46,802 nt of DNA from an uncultured Parabacteroides sp. (GTDB lineage: Bacteria; Bacteroidota; Bacteroidia; Bacteroidales; Tannerellaceae), in contig NZ_CAJJWO010000038.1 of assembly GCF_905196875.1 (NCBI RefSeq), forward strand, positions 1 through 46,802. The letters are read 5' to 3'. The notes beneath the pieces are model-generated. The model saw only the letters and a program-made list of their open reading frames with translations. It was not told where the DNA came from and searched no databases. Position 1 is the stretch's first letter; the number at the start of each line of letters is the position of its first letter. Below are positions 15,913 through 24,426 of the stretch, one piece after another. The position numbers and the translations under genes were made by a program.

Positions 15913-15975
15913 TTTTATCTTATTTTTGTAGCTGTTAATTAAATTCTTTATGTTGAGAATGCATTCCCCATAGGG

Positions 15976-15983
15976 CAAAGATA
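15976..15983 (-). promoter_or_regulatory. -7 element of the nitroreductase operon
   Basis: The plus strand reads CAAAGATA, i.e. TATCTTTG on the minus strand, 64 bp upstream of the chosen start at 15912. Confidence 0.55.
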
Positions 15984-16053
15984 AAGATTTTTTACATGCT
16001 GAATATACGCTTCCTTTATTTTTCGCGTTAGTAAAGCTATAACATTATTAATT

Positions 16054-18468
16054 ATGAAGATTCGTGCGATAGCTGCACTGCTATTTATATTATTTTCTAT
16101 CAGTGCTTTTGGACAAAAGCATGTTAAAATCACAGGATATGTTCGTGACGCCGATGGCAGTCCGCTTGAATTGGTTCTTGTCCAGATAAAAAACACCCTG
16201 AACGGAGCGATGACCAATGAAAAGGGATATTATTCGCTCACAACGTCTCCCGGAGATTCCGTTTCCGTCATTTTCTCGTGTCTGGGATATAATAAAGCCG
16301 AACGTATTTTACCAAGCGTACAGCAGGACATGCGCCTGAATGTACAAATGAACTATACCAGTATCGACCTGGGAGAAGTGGTTGCAACTGCCATCCGCAA
16401 ACAGACAACAACCCTTGAAACACTCGACGCTAATCGGGTCAAACTCCTACCCGACCCGGCCGGTGGCAGTATCGAAAGTCTGGTAGTGACTTTCGCGGGT
16501 GTTTCATCCAGCAATGAGTTGAGTTCACAGTATTCGGTTCGTGGTGGTAGTTACGATGAAAATATCGTCTATGTGAACGGACTGGAGGTGTTCCGCCCTC
16601 TGCTGATACGCTCCGGACAACAGGAAGGATTGAGTTTTATCAATCCCGACATGACCGAGTCGGTCAATTTTGCTGCCGGAGGATTCGAAGCCCGCTACGG
16701 AGATAAAATGAGTTCGGTACTCGATATCAAATATAAAAAACCAAAAATATTCGAAGGTTCGGCATCTGCCAGCCTGCTGGGAGCGAATGCCTACGTGGGC
16801 AGTTCGATCGGCAAATTCACACAGGTTACCGGCATTCGCTACAAAACAGGCCGTTCACTACTAAAAACAATGGATACGGACGCTGAATACCAACCGGACT
16901 TCGTCGATCTTCAGTCATACATGACCTACCAACTGGCTCCCAAATGGGAAGTTAATTTCCTTGGGAACCTGGCTTCAAACACATTCAAATACACACCGCA
17001 TAAACGCGAAACAACTTTCGGCACAGTTGAAAATGCTAAAAGATTCGAAGTTGCTTTCCCCAACAGTCGCGAAAGTGATAAGTTTCAGACCTTATTCGGG
17101 GCATTAACATTAAAACACAATCCAAGCGAAAATACCGAACTGGGTATCCAGGCTTCCGCCTTCACCAGCAAGGAAATAGAGACATACGACATCACCGGCG
17201 AATACTGGCTGGGAGATGCTGCGGAAGAAAATGAGCAAGAACAAGTCCCTCTTTCCGTTGCCCGTTATCATGAACATGCACGCAACCGATTGAACTCTAC
17301 CATTATGAACGCCGGACATTATGGTAGTGCGCGCATTAAGAACAATACGATCAAATGGGGAGCAACCGTACAGATGGAAAAGATCAACGACCGTATCAGC
17401 GAATGGGAAAAACGCGACTCGGCAGGCTATTCGCTTCCACAAACGGGAACGGGCGTAAACGTTATCTCCAACCTTTATTCCGATAATGACCTGTCCAGCA
17501 CACGACTATCCGCTTATGTGCAGGATGCTTTTAAGTTCCGTACAAAACAAGGAATGTTTACACTGGTAGGTGGCCTTCGCGGAAGCTATTGGAGTTACAA
17601 CAAGGAATTTATCATCAGCCCGCGTGTATCTCTCGGATTCATCCCGAACTTCGACCAAAACCTCACATTCCGGGTCGCGAGCGGTATTTACTATCAATCA
17701 CCGTTTTATAAGGAACTACGTACGACTGTACGGGATGAAGCGGGAAACGATATTATTGCACTGAATAAAGAGATCAAATCGCAACGTTCCATCCATTTCA
17801 TTGTGGGAGGAGATTATACATTCCGTGCGGCAGACCGGAACTTTAAGGTAAGTGCCGATCTATATTACAAAAAACTGGACGACCTCATCCCTTATACTGT
17901 CGACAACGTCAAGATCCGTTATTACGGGGAGAACTGTGCCAAAGGACATTCAATGGGTATCGATGTCAAATTCTTCGGCGAATTCGTACCCGGCACCGAC
18001 TCATGGATCAGTTTCTCACTAATGAAAGCCGAACAAACGATACGCGACCAGGTTACCGTTCCGATGCCTAACAGCCAGGGATATAATGTATCACTTTTCT
18101 TCCAGGATTATTTTCCGGGATATAAACGAGTCAAACTGAACCTGAAAGGTGTTCTTTCAGGAGGTCTTCCCTTTATTGCTCCACGAACGAAATACGAAGA
18201 TGTAAAAAGCGTCTTCCGTACTCCGGCATACAAACGTGTCGACCTGGGATTCTCTTACCAACTCGCCGGAGAATCGGACGCAATCATGGACCGGGGCTTT
18301 TTCCGCCATTTGAAAAATATCTGGGTCGGAGTCGACGTATTCAACTTGTTTGACATAAAAAATGTAAGTTCATACTACTGGATCACCAATATAGACAACC
18401 AGCAGTTCGCCGTACCGAACTACCTGACAGGCCGACAGCTTAATGTCCGTCTGATAGTTGATTTCTAA
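16054..18468 (+). CDS. TonB-dependent outer-membrane receptor
   Basis: An 804-residue receptor with a signal peptide (MKIRAIAALLFILFSISAFG). A carboxypeptidase-regulatory-like beta-sandwich follows (about 24-110, VKITGYVRDADGSPLELV), then the plug domain (about 118-225; YSVRGGSYDENIVYVNGLEVF, then YGDKMSSVLDIKY). The rest is a 22-strand-type barrel ending in the terminal Phe (RLIVDF). No SusD-like lipoprotein adjoins it, so this is not a polysaccharide-utilisation SusC pair; it is more likely a stand-alone receptor for a metal complex, cofactor or peptide. The ligand is unknown. A terminator follows at 18494. Confidence 0.93.
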   Translation: MKIRAIAALLFILFSISAFGQKHVKITGYVRDADGSPLELVLVQIKNTLNGAMTNEKGYYSLTTSPGDSVSVIFSCLGYNKAERILPSVQQDMRLNVQMNYTSIDLGEVVATAIRKQTTTLETLDANRVKLLPDPAGGSIESLVVTFAGVSSSNELSSQYSVRGGSYDENIVYVNGLEVFRPLLIRSGQQEGLSFINPDMTESVNFAAGGFEARYGDKMSSVLDIKYKKPKIFEGSASASLLGANAYVGSSIGKFTQVTGIRYKTGRSLLKTMDTDAEYQPDFVDLQSYMTYQLAPKWEVNFLGNLASNTFKYTPHKRETTFGTVENAKRFEVAFPNSRESDKFQTLFGALTLKHNPSENTELGIQASAFTSKEIETYDITGEYWLGDAAEENEQEQVPLSVARYHEHARNRLNSTIMNAGHYGSARIKNNTIKWGATVQMEKINDRISEWEKRDSAGYSLPQTGTGVNVISNLYSDNDLSSTRLSAYVQDAFKFRTKQGMFTLVGGLRGSYWSYNKEFIISPRVSLGFIPNFDQNLTFRVASGIYYQSPFYKELRTTVRDEAGNDIIALNKEIKSQRSIHFIVGGDYTFRAADRNFKVSADLYYKKLDDLIPYTVDNVKIRYYGENCAKGHSMGIDVKFFGEFVPGTDSWISFSLMKAEQTIRDQVTVPMPNSQGYNVSLFFQDYFPGYKRVKLNLKGVLSGGLPFIAPRTKYEDVKSVFRTPAYKRVDLGFSYQLAGESDAIMDRGFFRHLKNIWVGVDVFNLFDIKNVSSYYWITNIDNQQFAVPNYLTGRQLNVRLIVDF

Positions 18469-18493
18469 GAATATACTAATCATATAACAAAGC

Positions 18494-18534
18494 AAAGAGC
18501 CAATAAAAGATACCCCCTTTCATTGGCTCTTTTA
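18494..18534 (+). terminator. Terminator after the TonB-dependent receptor
   Basis: AAAGAGCCAAT (18494-18504) pairs with ATTGGCTCTTT (18522-18532), followed by a T-rich run. Confidence 0.85.
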
Positions 18535-18606
18535 ATTATTGGCAAAATGACACATTATTAGCTTTAATAATTGATGAAATTTTTCTTGATTCTTCAAAAA
18601 AGAATG

Positions 18607-18614
18607 TACCTTTG
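18607..18614 (+). promoter_or_regulatory. -7 element of the methylmalonyl-CoA decarboxylase operon
   Basis: TACCTTTG, a TAnnTTTG match 44 bp upstream of the epimerase ATG. CTTG at 18585-18588 is a possible -33 with an 18-base spacer. Confidence 0.6.
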
Positions 18615-18658
18615 CCTGCAAAACAAAAAGCATTATAAATTTTTAAATTATTATTGAC

Positions 18659-19069
18659 ATGGAAATTACACATATTGAGCATCTGGGCATTGCAGTAAAA
18701 AGCATCGAAGCTTGTCTGCCGTATTACGAAGAAATTTTAGGTATGAAATGCTACAACATCGAAGAAGTTGCAGACCAAAAAGTAAAAACAGCATTCTTCA
18801 AAGTAGGCCAGACAAAGATTGAATTACTGGAACCGACCAGCGAAGACAGCACTATCGCTAAATTCATCGAAAAGAAAGGTGAAGGCATTCATCATATCGC
18901 ATTTGCCGTACCCGATGTACAGGCTGCTTTAAATGAAGCAGAAGAAAAAGGCGTTAAGCTGATCGACAAAGCTCCCCGTGGTGGTGCAGAAGGTTTGAAC
19001 ATCGCTTTCCTTCACCCGAAATCAACCTGCAGCGTTCTGACAGAACTTTGCATGCCTGGTAAAAAATAA
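18659..19069 (+). CDS. mce: Methylmalonyl-CoA epimerase
   Basis: A 136-residue vicinal-oxygen-chelate protein with two beta-alpha-beta-beta-beta units. Metal ligands are visible: His in THIEHLGIAV, Glu in KIELLEP, His in GIHHIAFAV and the final Glu in VLTELCMP. It interconverts (S)- and (R)-methylmalonyl-CoA, supplying the isomer the decarboxylase needs on the route from succinyl-CoA to propionate. It heads the operon and precedes the decarboxylase alpha subunit by 38 bp, which supports this function. Confidence 0.95.
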   Translation: MEITHIEHLGIAVKSIEACLPYYEEILGMKCYNIEEVADQKVKTAFFKVGQTKIELLEPTSEDSTIAKFIEKKGEGIHHIAFAVPDVQAALNEAEEKGVKLIDKAPRGGAEGLNIAFLHPKSTCSVLTELCMPGKK

Positions 19070-19107
19070 CAAAAACACTTCATTTCTAACAACAAATCAG
19101 AAATACA

Positions 19108-20661
19108 ATGAGTAACCAACTTGAAAAAGTAAAAGAGCTTATCGCTCTTCGCGAACAAGCCCGTCTCGGTGGTGGAGAAAAAAGAATCGAGTCTCAGCAC
19201 AAAAAAGGCAAGTACACAGCACGCGAACGTATCGCCATGTTACTTGACGAAGGTAGTTTCGAGGAGTTCGATATGTTCGTTCAACACCGTTGTACCAACT
19301 TCGGTATCGAAAAAACAAAATTCCTGGGTGATGGCGTTGTAACAGGTTATGGTACGATCGACGGCCGTCTTGTTTACGTCTATGCACAAGATTTCACAGT
19401 ATTCGGCGGTGCTTTGTCAGAGTCATTAGCTATGAAGATCTGTAAAGTAATGGATCAGGCCATGAAGATGGGTGCCCCTGTCATCGGTCTGAATGATTCA
19501 GGTGGAGCACGTATCCAGGAAGGTGTCAACGCTTTGGCCGGTTATGCCGAAATTTTCCAGCGTAACATTCTGGCATCAGGTGTTGTTCCACAGATTTCCG
19601 GTATCTTTGGTCCATGTGCCGGTGGTGCCGTTTATTCTCCTGCACTGACAGACTTCAACATCATGACACGCGGAACAAGCTACATGTTCCTGACCGGTCC
19701 GAAAGTTGTAAAAACTGTTACCGGAGAAGACGTGACTCAGGAAGAACTGGGTGGCGCAAGCGTACATACAACCAAATCAGGTGTTGCCCATTTCGCTGTC
19801 GACACAGAAGAAGACGGTCTGCAGTTGATCCGTAAATTGATCAGCTTCCTGCCGCAGAACAACCTGGAAGAAACTCCGCTGATCGAATGTAAAGATCCGA
19901 TCGATCGCCTGGATGACGTATTAAATGATATTATCCCGGATAACACCAACCAATCATACGACATGTATGAAGTGATCGGTACAATCATCGACAACGGTGA
20001 ATTCCTTGAAGTACATGCCGATTATGCTAAAAACATCATCGTTGGTTTCGCCCGTTTCAATGGACAGACAGTTGGTATCGTAGCCAACCAGCCAAAAGTT
20101 ATGGCCGGATGTCTTGACAGCAATGCTTCACGTAAGGCTGGCCGTTTCGTTCGTTTCTGCGACGCATTCAACATTCCTCTGGTCACATTGGTCGACGTTC
20201 CGGGATTCCTTCCGGGAACAGGACAGGAATACAATGGTGTAATCCTTCACGGTGCTAAATTGCTTTATGCTTACGGTGAAGCTACTGTACCTAAAATTAC
20301 AGTTACTCTGCGTAAATCTTATGGTGGCGCTTATTGTGTGATGAGTTCTAAACACCTGCGTGGCGATATGAACTATGCATGGCCGACAGCTGAAATCGCT
20401 GTAATGGGCCCGAGCGGTGCAGTAGAAGTTATCTTTGCAAAAGAAGTTGCCGCATCTGAAGATCCTGCAAAAGCAAGCGCAGAAAAAGAAGCAGAATACA
20501 AGAAAGCATTTGCCAATCCGTACAATGCTGCCCAATACGGTTATATCGACGATGTGATCGAACCGCGTAACACTCGTTTCCGTATCATTCGTGCTTTACA
20601 ACAATTGCAGACTAAGAAGTTAAGCAATCCTGCTAAGAAACATGACAATCTGCCTCTATAA
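19108..20661 (+). CDS. mmdA: Methylmalonyl-CoA decarboxylase alpha subunit (carboxyltransferase)
   Basis: A 517-residue carboxyltransferase with the crotonase-like double fold: N-half GLNDSGGARIQEGVNALAGYAEIF and C-half LVDVPGFLPGTGQEYNGVILHGAKLLYAYGEATVPKITV, each containing the oxyanion-hole glycines. It transfers the carboxyl group of methylmalonyl-CoA to biotin on the carrier subunit. Propionyl-CoA carboxylase beta subunits look the same. The neighbouring membrane beta and gamma subunits and the absence of a biotin carboxylase gene make the sodium-pumping decarboxylase the better call. Confidence 0.95.
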   Translation: MSNQLEKVKELIALREQARLGGGEKRIESQHKKGKYTARERIAMLLDEGSFEEFDMFVQHRCTNFGIEKTKFLGDGVVTGYGTIDGRLVYVYAQDFTVFGGALSESLAMKICKVMDQAMKMGAPVIGLNDSGGARIQEGVNALAGYAEIFQRNILASGVVPQISGIFGPCAGGAVYSPALTDFNIMTRGTSYMFLTGPKVVKTVTGEDVTQEELGGASVHTTKSGVAHFAVDTEEDGLQLIRKLISFLPQNNLEETPLIECKDPIDRLDDVLNDIIPDNTNQSYDMYEVIGTIIDNGEFLEVHADYAKNIIVGFARFNGQTVGIVANQPKVMAGCLDSNASRKAGRFVRFCDAFNIPLVTLVDVPGFLPGTGQEYNGVILHGAKLLYAYGEATVPKITVTLRKSYGGAYCVMSSKHLRGDMNYAWPTAEIAVMGPSGAVEVIFAKEVAASEDPAKASAEKEAEYKKAFANPYNAAQYGYIDDVIEPRNTRFRIIRALQQLQTKKLSNPAKKHDNLPL

Positions 20662-20677
20662 TTCTTAAAACAGGAAA

Positions 20678-21568
20678 ATGAATATGACTAACAAAAGATT
20701 TGGAGTATTGCTGCTGTTCGTGCTGCTCGTTTCATTCGGGGCACAGGCGCAGCGTGCAACCTCCATGCGAATAAATGAAGTGCTGGTCATCAATGACGAC
20801 AATTTCGTTGACGACTATGGCAAACGCCACCCCTGGATAGAATTATTCAATACTTCTGCCGGAACGGTTAATATTGCGGGATGTTTTTTGACAGATGACA
20901 AAAACAACCCCAGAAAATATCCGATCCCCAAGGGTGATGTACTTACTCAGATTCCCCCCCGCCAGCATACATTATTCTGGGCTGACGGAGAACCGAGCCG
21001 TGGTACTTTCCATGTCAACTTCACATTAGATCCGTCCAAAGAGAATTATATCGGTCTATACGATGCTGATGGTAAAACGCTGATAGATGAAATTACTATT
21101 CCGGCTACACAGAAAAGTGACATTAGCTACGGTAGAGTAATCGACGGAGGAGAAGAATGGGGCATACTTCCAAAAGTAACTCCCAGCACAAACAACCTGA
21201 CGTTAGACTCTAACGAAAAGATTGAAAACTTCAAAACGAACGATTCTCTGGGTATTGGTATGACTATTACAGCTATGGCTGTTGTATTTCTGGGGTTACT
21301 CCTCCTCTTCCTTATCTTTAAACAGGTAGGTAAAGCAGCTATTGCAGCCAGCAAACGTAACGCTCAGAAAGCCGGAGCTCCGGTTTCAGCCAGCGCTCCG
21401 GACGAGGTATCGGGAGAAGTTTTTGCAGCAATATCCGCTGCTTTGTATGAAATGAGCGACGACAACCACGATGTTGAGAACACTGTTCTTACCATTCGTA
21501 AAGTTGCACGTACTTATTCTCCGTGGAGCTCGAAGATCTATAGCTTACGTGATGTACCCAGAAAGTAA
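20678..21568 (+). CDS. Decarboxylase gamma (OadG-like) subunit fused to an exported lamin-tail-like domain
   Basis: A 296-residue protein unlike the short (about 80-120 residue) OadG subunits. It has a signal peptide (residues 1-25) and a lamin-tail-like beta-sandwich (about 28-165; RINEVLVIND, HPWIELFNTS, GCFLTDD, ENYIGLYDADG). One membrane span follows (about 191-216, IGMTITAMAVVFLGLLLLFLIF), then a cytoplasmic tail. The span and the tail after it match OadG, which holds the decarboxylase complex together. The periplasmic domain is an addition with unknown role. It is located between the alpha subunit (16-bp gap) and the biotin carrier. Confidence 0.85.
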   Translation: MNMTNKRFGVLLLFVLLVSFGAQAQRATSMRINEVLVINDDNFVDDYGKRHPWIELFNTSAGTVNIAGCFLTDDKNNPRKYPIPKGDVLTQIPPRQHTLFWADGEPSRGTFHVNFTLDPSKENYIGLYDADGKTLIDEITIPATQKSDISYGRVIDGGEEWGILPKVTPSTNNLTLDSNEKIENFKTNDSLGIGMTITAMAVVFLGLLLLFLIFKQVGKAAIAASKRNAQKAGAPVSASAPDEVSGEVFAAISAALYEMSDDNHDVENTVLTIRKVARTYSPWSSKIYSLRDVPRK

Positions 21569-21590
21569 TTATCTCTAAAAACAAACAAGA

Positions 21591-22022
21591 ATGAAAAGTT
21601 TTAAATATACCATTAACGGTAACGTATATAAAGTACACATCAATTCAGTGGTCGACGATATCGCTGAAGTAGAAGTAAACGGTACTCCCTATCAGGTTAA
21701 GATGGAAAAACCGGCGAAGAAACAAATGGTTACACTGAAACGCCCGGCACAGGCTCCGACCACTCCCAGTGGCGAATCGGTTATCACCCGTCCGGCTGCA
21801 TCTACCACACAGGGTGCTATTAAATCTCCGCTTCCCGGCGTAATCCTTCAACTGAAATGTAACGTAGGCGATACTGTCAAGAGAGGACAGGTTCTACTTA
21901 TTCTCGAGGCCATGAAGATGGAAAACAACATCAACGCAGACCGCGACGGTAAGATCATTGAAATTAAAGTACATAAAGGAGATTCTGTACTGGAAGGTGC
22001 CGATCTCGTTGTAATCGGATAA
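21591..22022 (+). CDS. Biotin carboxyl carrier subunit of methylmalonyl-CoA decarboxylase
   Basis: A 143-residue protein. A small N-terminal domain (MKSFKYTINGNVYKVHINSV) leads through a Pro/Thr-rich flexible linker (about 45-75) to a C-terminal biotinyl domain with the attachment motif EAMKMEN, in which Lys109 is biotinylated. It carries CO2 from the alpha subunit to the membrane beta subunit. The linker length is typical of MmdC/PCC-type carriers. It lies 22 bp after the gamma subunit and 4 bp before the beta subunit. Confidence 0.95.
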   Translation: MKSFKYTINGNVYKVHINSVVDDIAEVEVNGTPYQVKMEKPAKKQMVTLKRPAQAPTTPSGESVITRPAASTTQGAIKSPLPGVILQLKCNVGDTVKRGQVLLILEAMKMENNINADRDGKIIEIKVHKGDSVLEGADLVVIG

Positions 22023-22026
22023 GAGT

Positions 22027-23187
22027 ATGCAAGAGAGTTTTATGTCATTCCTGGGTGATAACCTACAGTTGTTCCTCACCTACACAGGAGTATATAACGC
22101 AACTCCGGGGCATCTCGTTATGCTATTGGTCGGTTTGCTTTTTATATTCCTTGCGATTAAATACGAGTTTGAACCCATGCTTTTGATCCCTATCGGATTC
22201 GGTATCCTGATCGGTAATATTCCTTTCAAAGATGCAGGACTACAGGTAGGTATTTATGAACAAGGGTCTGTACTGAACATCCTCTACCAGGGTGTAACCT
22301 CCGGATGGTATCCGCCATTGATCTTCCTCGGTATCGGGGCCATGACCGACTTCTCCGCTTTGATATCCAATCCAAAGCTGATGTTGATCGGTGCTGCAGC
22401 CCAGTTCGGTATCTTTGGTGCTTATATTATCGCTCTTCAGATGGGATTCGAACCGAACCAGGCAGGTGCTATCGGTATTATCGGTGGTGCCGATGGTCCT
22501 ACGGCTATCTTCCTGTCATCCAAACTAGCACCGAACCTGATGGGGGCTATTGCGGTGTCGGCTTACTCGTATATGGCGTTGGTACCTATTATCCAGCCAC
22601 CGTTTATGAGACTGCTTACTACACAGAAGGAACGTTTGATCCGCATGAAACCGCCGAGAGCCGTTTCTTCTACAGAGAAGATTATCTTCCCGATTGTTGG
22701 TCTGTTGCTGACTTGCTTCCTTGTACCTTCGGGTCTGCCCTTGCTGGGTATGTTATTCTTCGGAAACCTGTTGAAAGAAAGTGGTGTAACACGTCGTTTG
22801 GCTGAAACAGCCCGTGGTCCGCTGATCGACACGATCACGATCCTGTTAGGTATTACAGTAGGTGCTTCTACACAGGCTACACAGTTCCTGACGCTGAACT
22901 CTATTAAGATTTTCGGTCTGGGTGCATTGTCATTCGTGATCGCAACCTGTGCTGGTATACTGTTCGTTAAGTTCTTCAACCTGTTCCTGAAAGAAGGCAA
23001 CAAGATCAACCCGCTTATCGGTAATGCCGGTGTATCTGCGGTACCTGACTCTGCACGTATCTCTCAGGTCGTAGGTTTGGAATACGATCCAAGCAACTAT
23101 CTGTTGATGCATGCTATGGGGCCGAACGTAGCAGGTGTGATCGGTTCTGCGGTAGCAGCCGGTATCCTGTTAGGATTCTTAGGATAA
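22027..23187 (+). CDS. mmdB: Sodium-translocating decarboxylase beta subunit
   Basis: A 386-residue, roughly nine-span membrane protein of the OadB/GcdB/MmdB family. IGIIGGADGPTAIFLSSKLAP is the conserved region holding the intramembrane Asp needed for Na+ transport, and GNAGVSAVPDSARISQVVG is the C-terminal family signature. It decarboxylates carboxybiotin and pumps Na+ out of the cell. It is the last gene of the mce-mmd operon and is followed by a strong terminator. Confidence 0.96.
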   Translation: MQESFMSFLGDNLQLFLTYTGVYNATPGHLVMLLVGLLFIFLAIKYEFEPMLLIPIGFGILIGNIPFKDAGLQVGIYEQGSVLNILYQGVTSGWYPPLIFLGIGAMTDFSALISNPKLMLIGAAAQFGIFGAYIIALQMGFEPNQAGAIGIIGGADGPTAIFLSSKLAPNLMGAIAVSAYSYMALVPIIQPPFMRLLTTQKERLIRMKPPRAVSSTEKIIFPIVGLLLTCFLVPSGLPLLGMLFFGNLLKESGVTRRLAETARGPLIDTITILLGITVGASTQATQFLTLNSIKIFGLGALSFVIATCAGILFVKFFNLFLKEGNKINPLIGNAGVSAVPDSARISQVVGLEYDPSNYLLMHAMGPNVAGVIGSAVAAGILLGFLG

Positions 23188-23206
23188 TCTGATAGATTAT
23201 AAATCC

Positions 23207-23242
23207 AAAAGGGATTGAATCGTTAAGATTCAATCCCTTTTT
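23207..23242 (+). terminator. Terminator of the mce-mmd operon
   Basis: AAAAGGGATTGAATC (23207-23221) pairs perfectly with GATTCAATCCCTTTT (23227-23241) over a 5-base loop, followed by T's. It can also serve the opposing small gene. Confidence 0.93.
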
Positions 23243-23260
23243 ATTTGCTTGTACTTTCAG

Positions 23261-23401
23261 TTAAACATTCTGTTCGATCATCATCGGATCGGTTTCAGGA
23301 TTAGTTACTTCTTCCAACGTCGTTCCCACAAACAACCATACCATCAGGAGGATTATTGCAACTATCACACCAAATATTAACCATACATTTTTCTTTTTCA
23401 T
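23261..23401 (-). CDS. Small single-span membrane protein (46 residues)
   Basis: The minus-strand frame starts at the ATG at 23401 and stops at TAA (23263-23261). Residues 1-5 are basic (MKKKN), about 6-25 form one clear membrane span (VWLIFGVIVAIILLMVWLFV), and the tail is acidic with a Met-Met pair (EEVTNPETDPMMIEQNV). This looks like a genuine inner-membrane microprotein, with a positive-inside N-terminus and an extracytoplasmic tail. I do not recognise the family. No clear -7 promoter element was found just upstream. Confidence 0.6.
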   Translation of the reverse strand: MKKKNVWLIFGVIVAIILLMVWLFVGTTLEEVTNPETDPMMIEQNV

Positions 23402-23519
23402 ACACTGTTTCTGCTTTTGTTATATATGAACATAGAACAGTAGAAACAATGATTTAGTTTATTTTATAACATATTTGCTTCCAGTTCTTCCAGTGGCAGG
23501 AATATATGTCTTTCTTTAG

Positions 23520-24215
23520 TTACCCCAGCACCTTGTTCTTCGCAATCGTTGCCTGGAATTCTTTCAGGTAGAACGGTTCGAAATAGGCCACATCTTCAAA
23601 CTTGCTTTCGGCAAAGGCCTTTTCCGAAAGAGGGATCATATTGACCGCCAACGGATGAATGTCATCGATAAAGAGGGCGTTCGGAGAAGTAATCACTTCG
23701 CGGCACTTGGCTGCACCGTTTCCGAAGAAGCAGACTTTTCCCTTTTCCTGGTAAGAAACATATGTATCCGCTTCGACAATATCGGCCGAAGTTTCACGAA
23801 CCGTATTCAGGTTTGCATCATAAATAGCAGCATATACTTCCATACGACGGGCATCCAGCATAGCGCAATACAAACAGTCGGCAGCGTTCTCCTGCTCTTT
23901 CAAAGCAGCAACCGCCAACACTTCCAATGTATGAATGCTGATTAAAGGAATACCATACCCGAAACAAAGACCTTTGGCTACCGACACACCAATACGCAAT
24001 CCGGTATAAGAACCGGGACCGCTGCTGACAGCCACTGCATCCAGCTTTAATCCTTTGCTTTTCATCACGACCAGCGCCTCTTCGACATAAACGCCCAGCA
24101 AGGCAGCATGTGAAGGACCTTCAAACGAACTTTTCTCAAAAAGTACCTCACCGTTAGCAGACAGTGCTACGGAACACACCGAGGTTGATGTTTCGATATT
24201 TAATATATAAGACAT
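23520..24215 (-). CDS. tsaB: TsaB, tRNA threonylcarbamoyladenosine biosynthesis protein
   Basis: A 231-residue ASKHA-fold protein: MSYILNIETSTSVCSVALS at the N-terminus, then AVSSGPGSYTGLRIGVSVAKGLCFGYGIPL, the hallmark TsaB segment. With TsaD and TsaE it makes the t6A modification at position 37 of ANN-decoding tRNAs; TsaB is the catalytically inactive scaffold partner. I use the ATG at 24215, because the ATG four codons upstream adds residues not found in the family. It is monocistronic and divergent from yicC. Confidence 0.95.
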   Translation of the reverse strand: MSYILNIETSTSVCSVALSANGEVLFEKSSFEGPSHAALLGVYVEEALVVMKSKGLKLDAVAVSSGPGSYTGLRIGVSVAKGLCFGYGIPLISIHTLEVLAVAALKEQENAADCLYCAMLDARRMEVYAAIYDANLNTVRETSADIVEADTYVSYQEKGKVCFFGNGAAKCREVITSPNALFIDDIHPLAVNMIPLSEKAFAESKFEDVAYFEPFYLKEFQATIAKNKVLG

Positions 24216-24219
24216 AATA

Positions 24220-24394
24220 GTCAACAATTAGGGGTTGACGGTTGACAGGTATTTTCTTATACAATTCCATCAATCATCAACCGGATTAATTGACCGCAAA
24301 AGTACAAAAACGTCCTTGTACGGAAGCGAAAAAAACGAACTTTTTCTTTACACGAACGAATAAATGTCAACTCTCGACTCTCAACTCTCAATTG
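24220..24394. repeat. Short 7-bp repeats in imperfect inverted arrangement between tsaB and yicC
   Basis: Plus strand 24367-24394 is four tandem 7-mers: TCAACTC, TCGACTC, TCAACTC, TCAATTG. On the minus strand, 24247-24220 reads similar 7-mers (TCAACCG, TCAACCC, CTAATTG). The two copies face each other around the promoter region, like the decayed ends of a small repeat element. Confidence 0.5.
24297..24304 (-). promoter_or_regulatory. -7 element of tsaB
   Basis: The plus strand reads CAAAAGTA, i.e. TACTTTTG on the minus strand, about 82 bp upstream of the tsaB start. The predicted leader includes one of the short repeats. Confidence 0.5.
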
Positions 24395-24401
24395 AATACC
24401 C

Positions 24402-24409
24402 TATCTTTG
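24402..24409 (+). promoter_or_regulatory. -7 element of the yicC-gmk-nadD operon
   Basis: TATCTTTG lies 17 bp upstream of the yicC ATG at 24427 and inside the longer frame that starts at 24364, which argues for the later start. Confidence 0.6.
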
Positions 24410-24426
24410 CACAAATTTTTAGAACA

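Noticed and set aside
16054..18468. SusC-type polysaccharide-utilisation receptor
   Set aside because: There is no SusD-like lipoprotein, glycan-degrading enzyme or regulator beside it, and at 804 residues it is shorter than typical SusC proteins.
22305..22805. A 166-codon frame inside mmdB
   Set aside because: It is an out-of-frame shadow of the beta-subunit gene; the main frame carries all family motifs.
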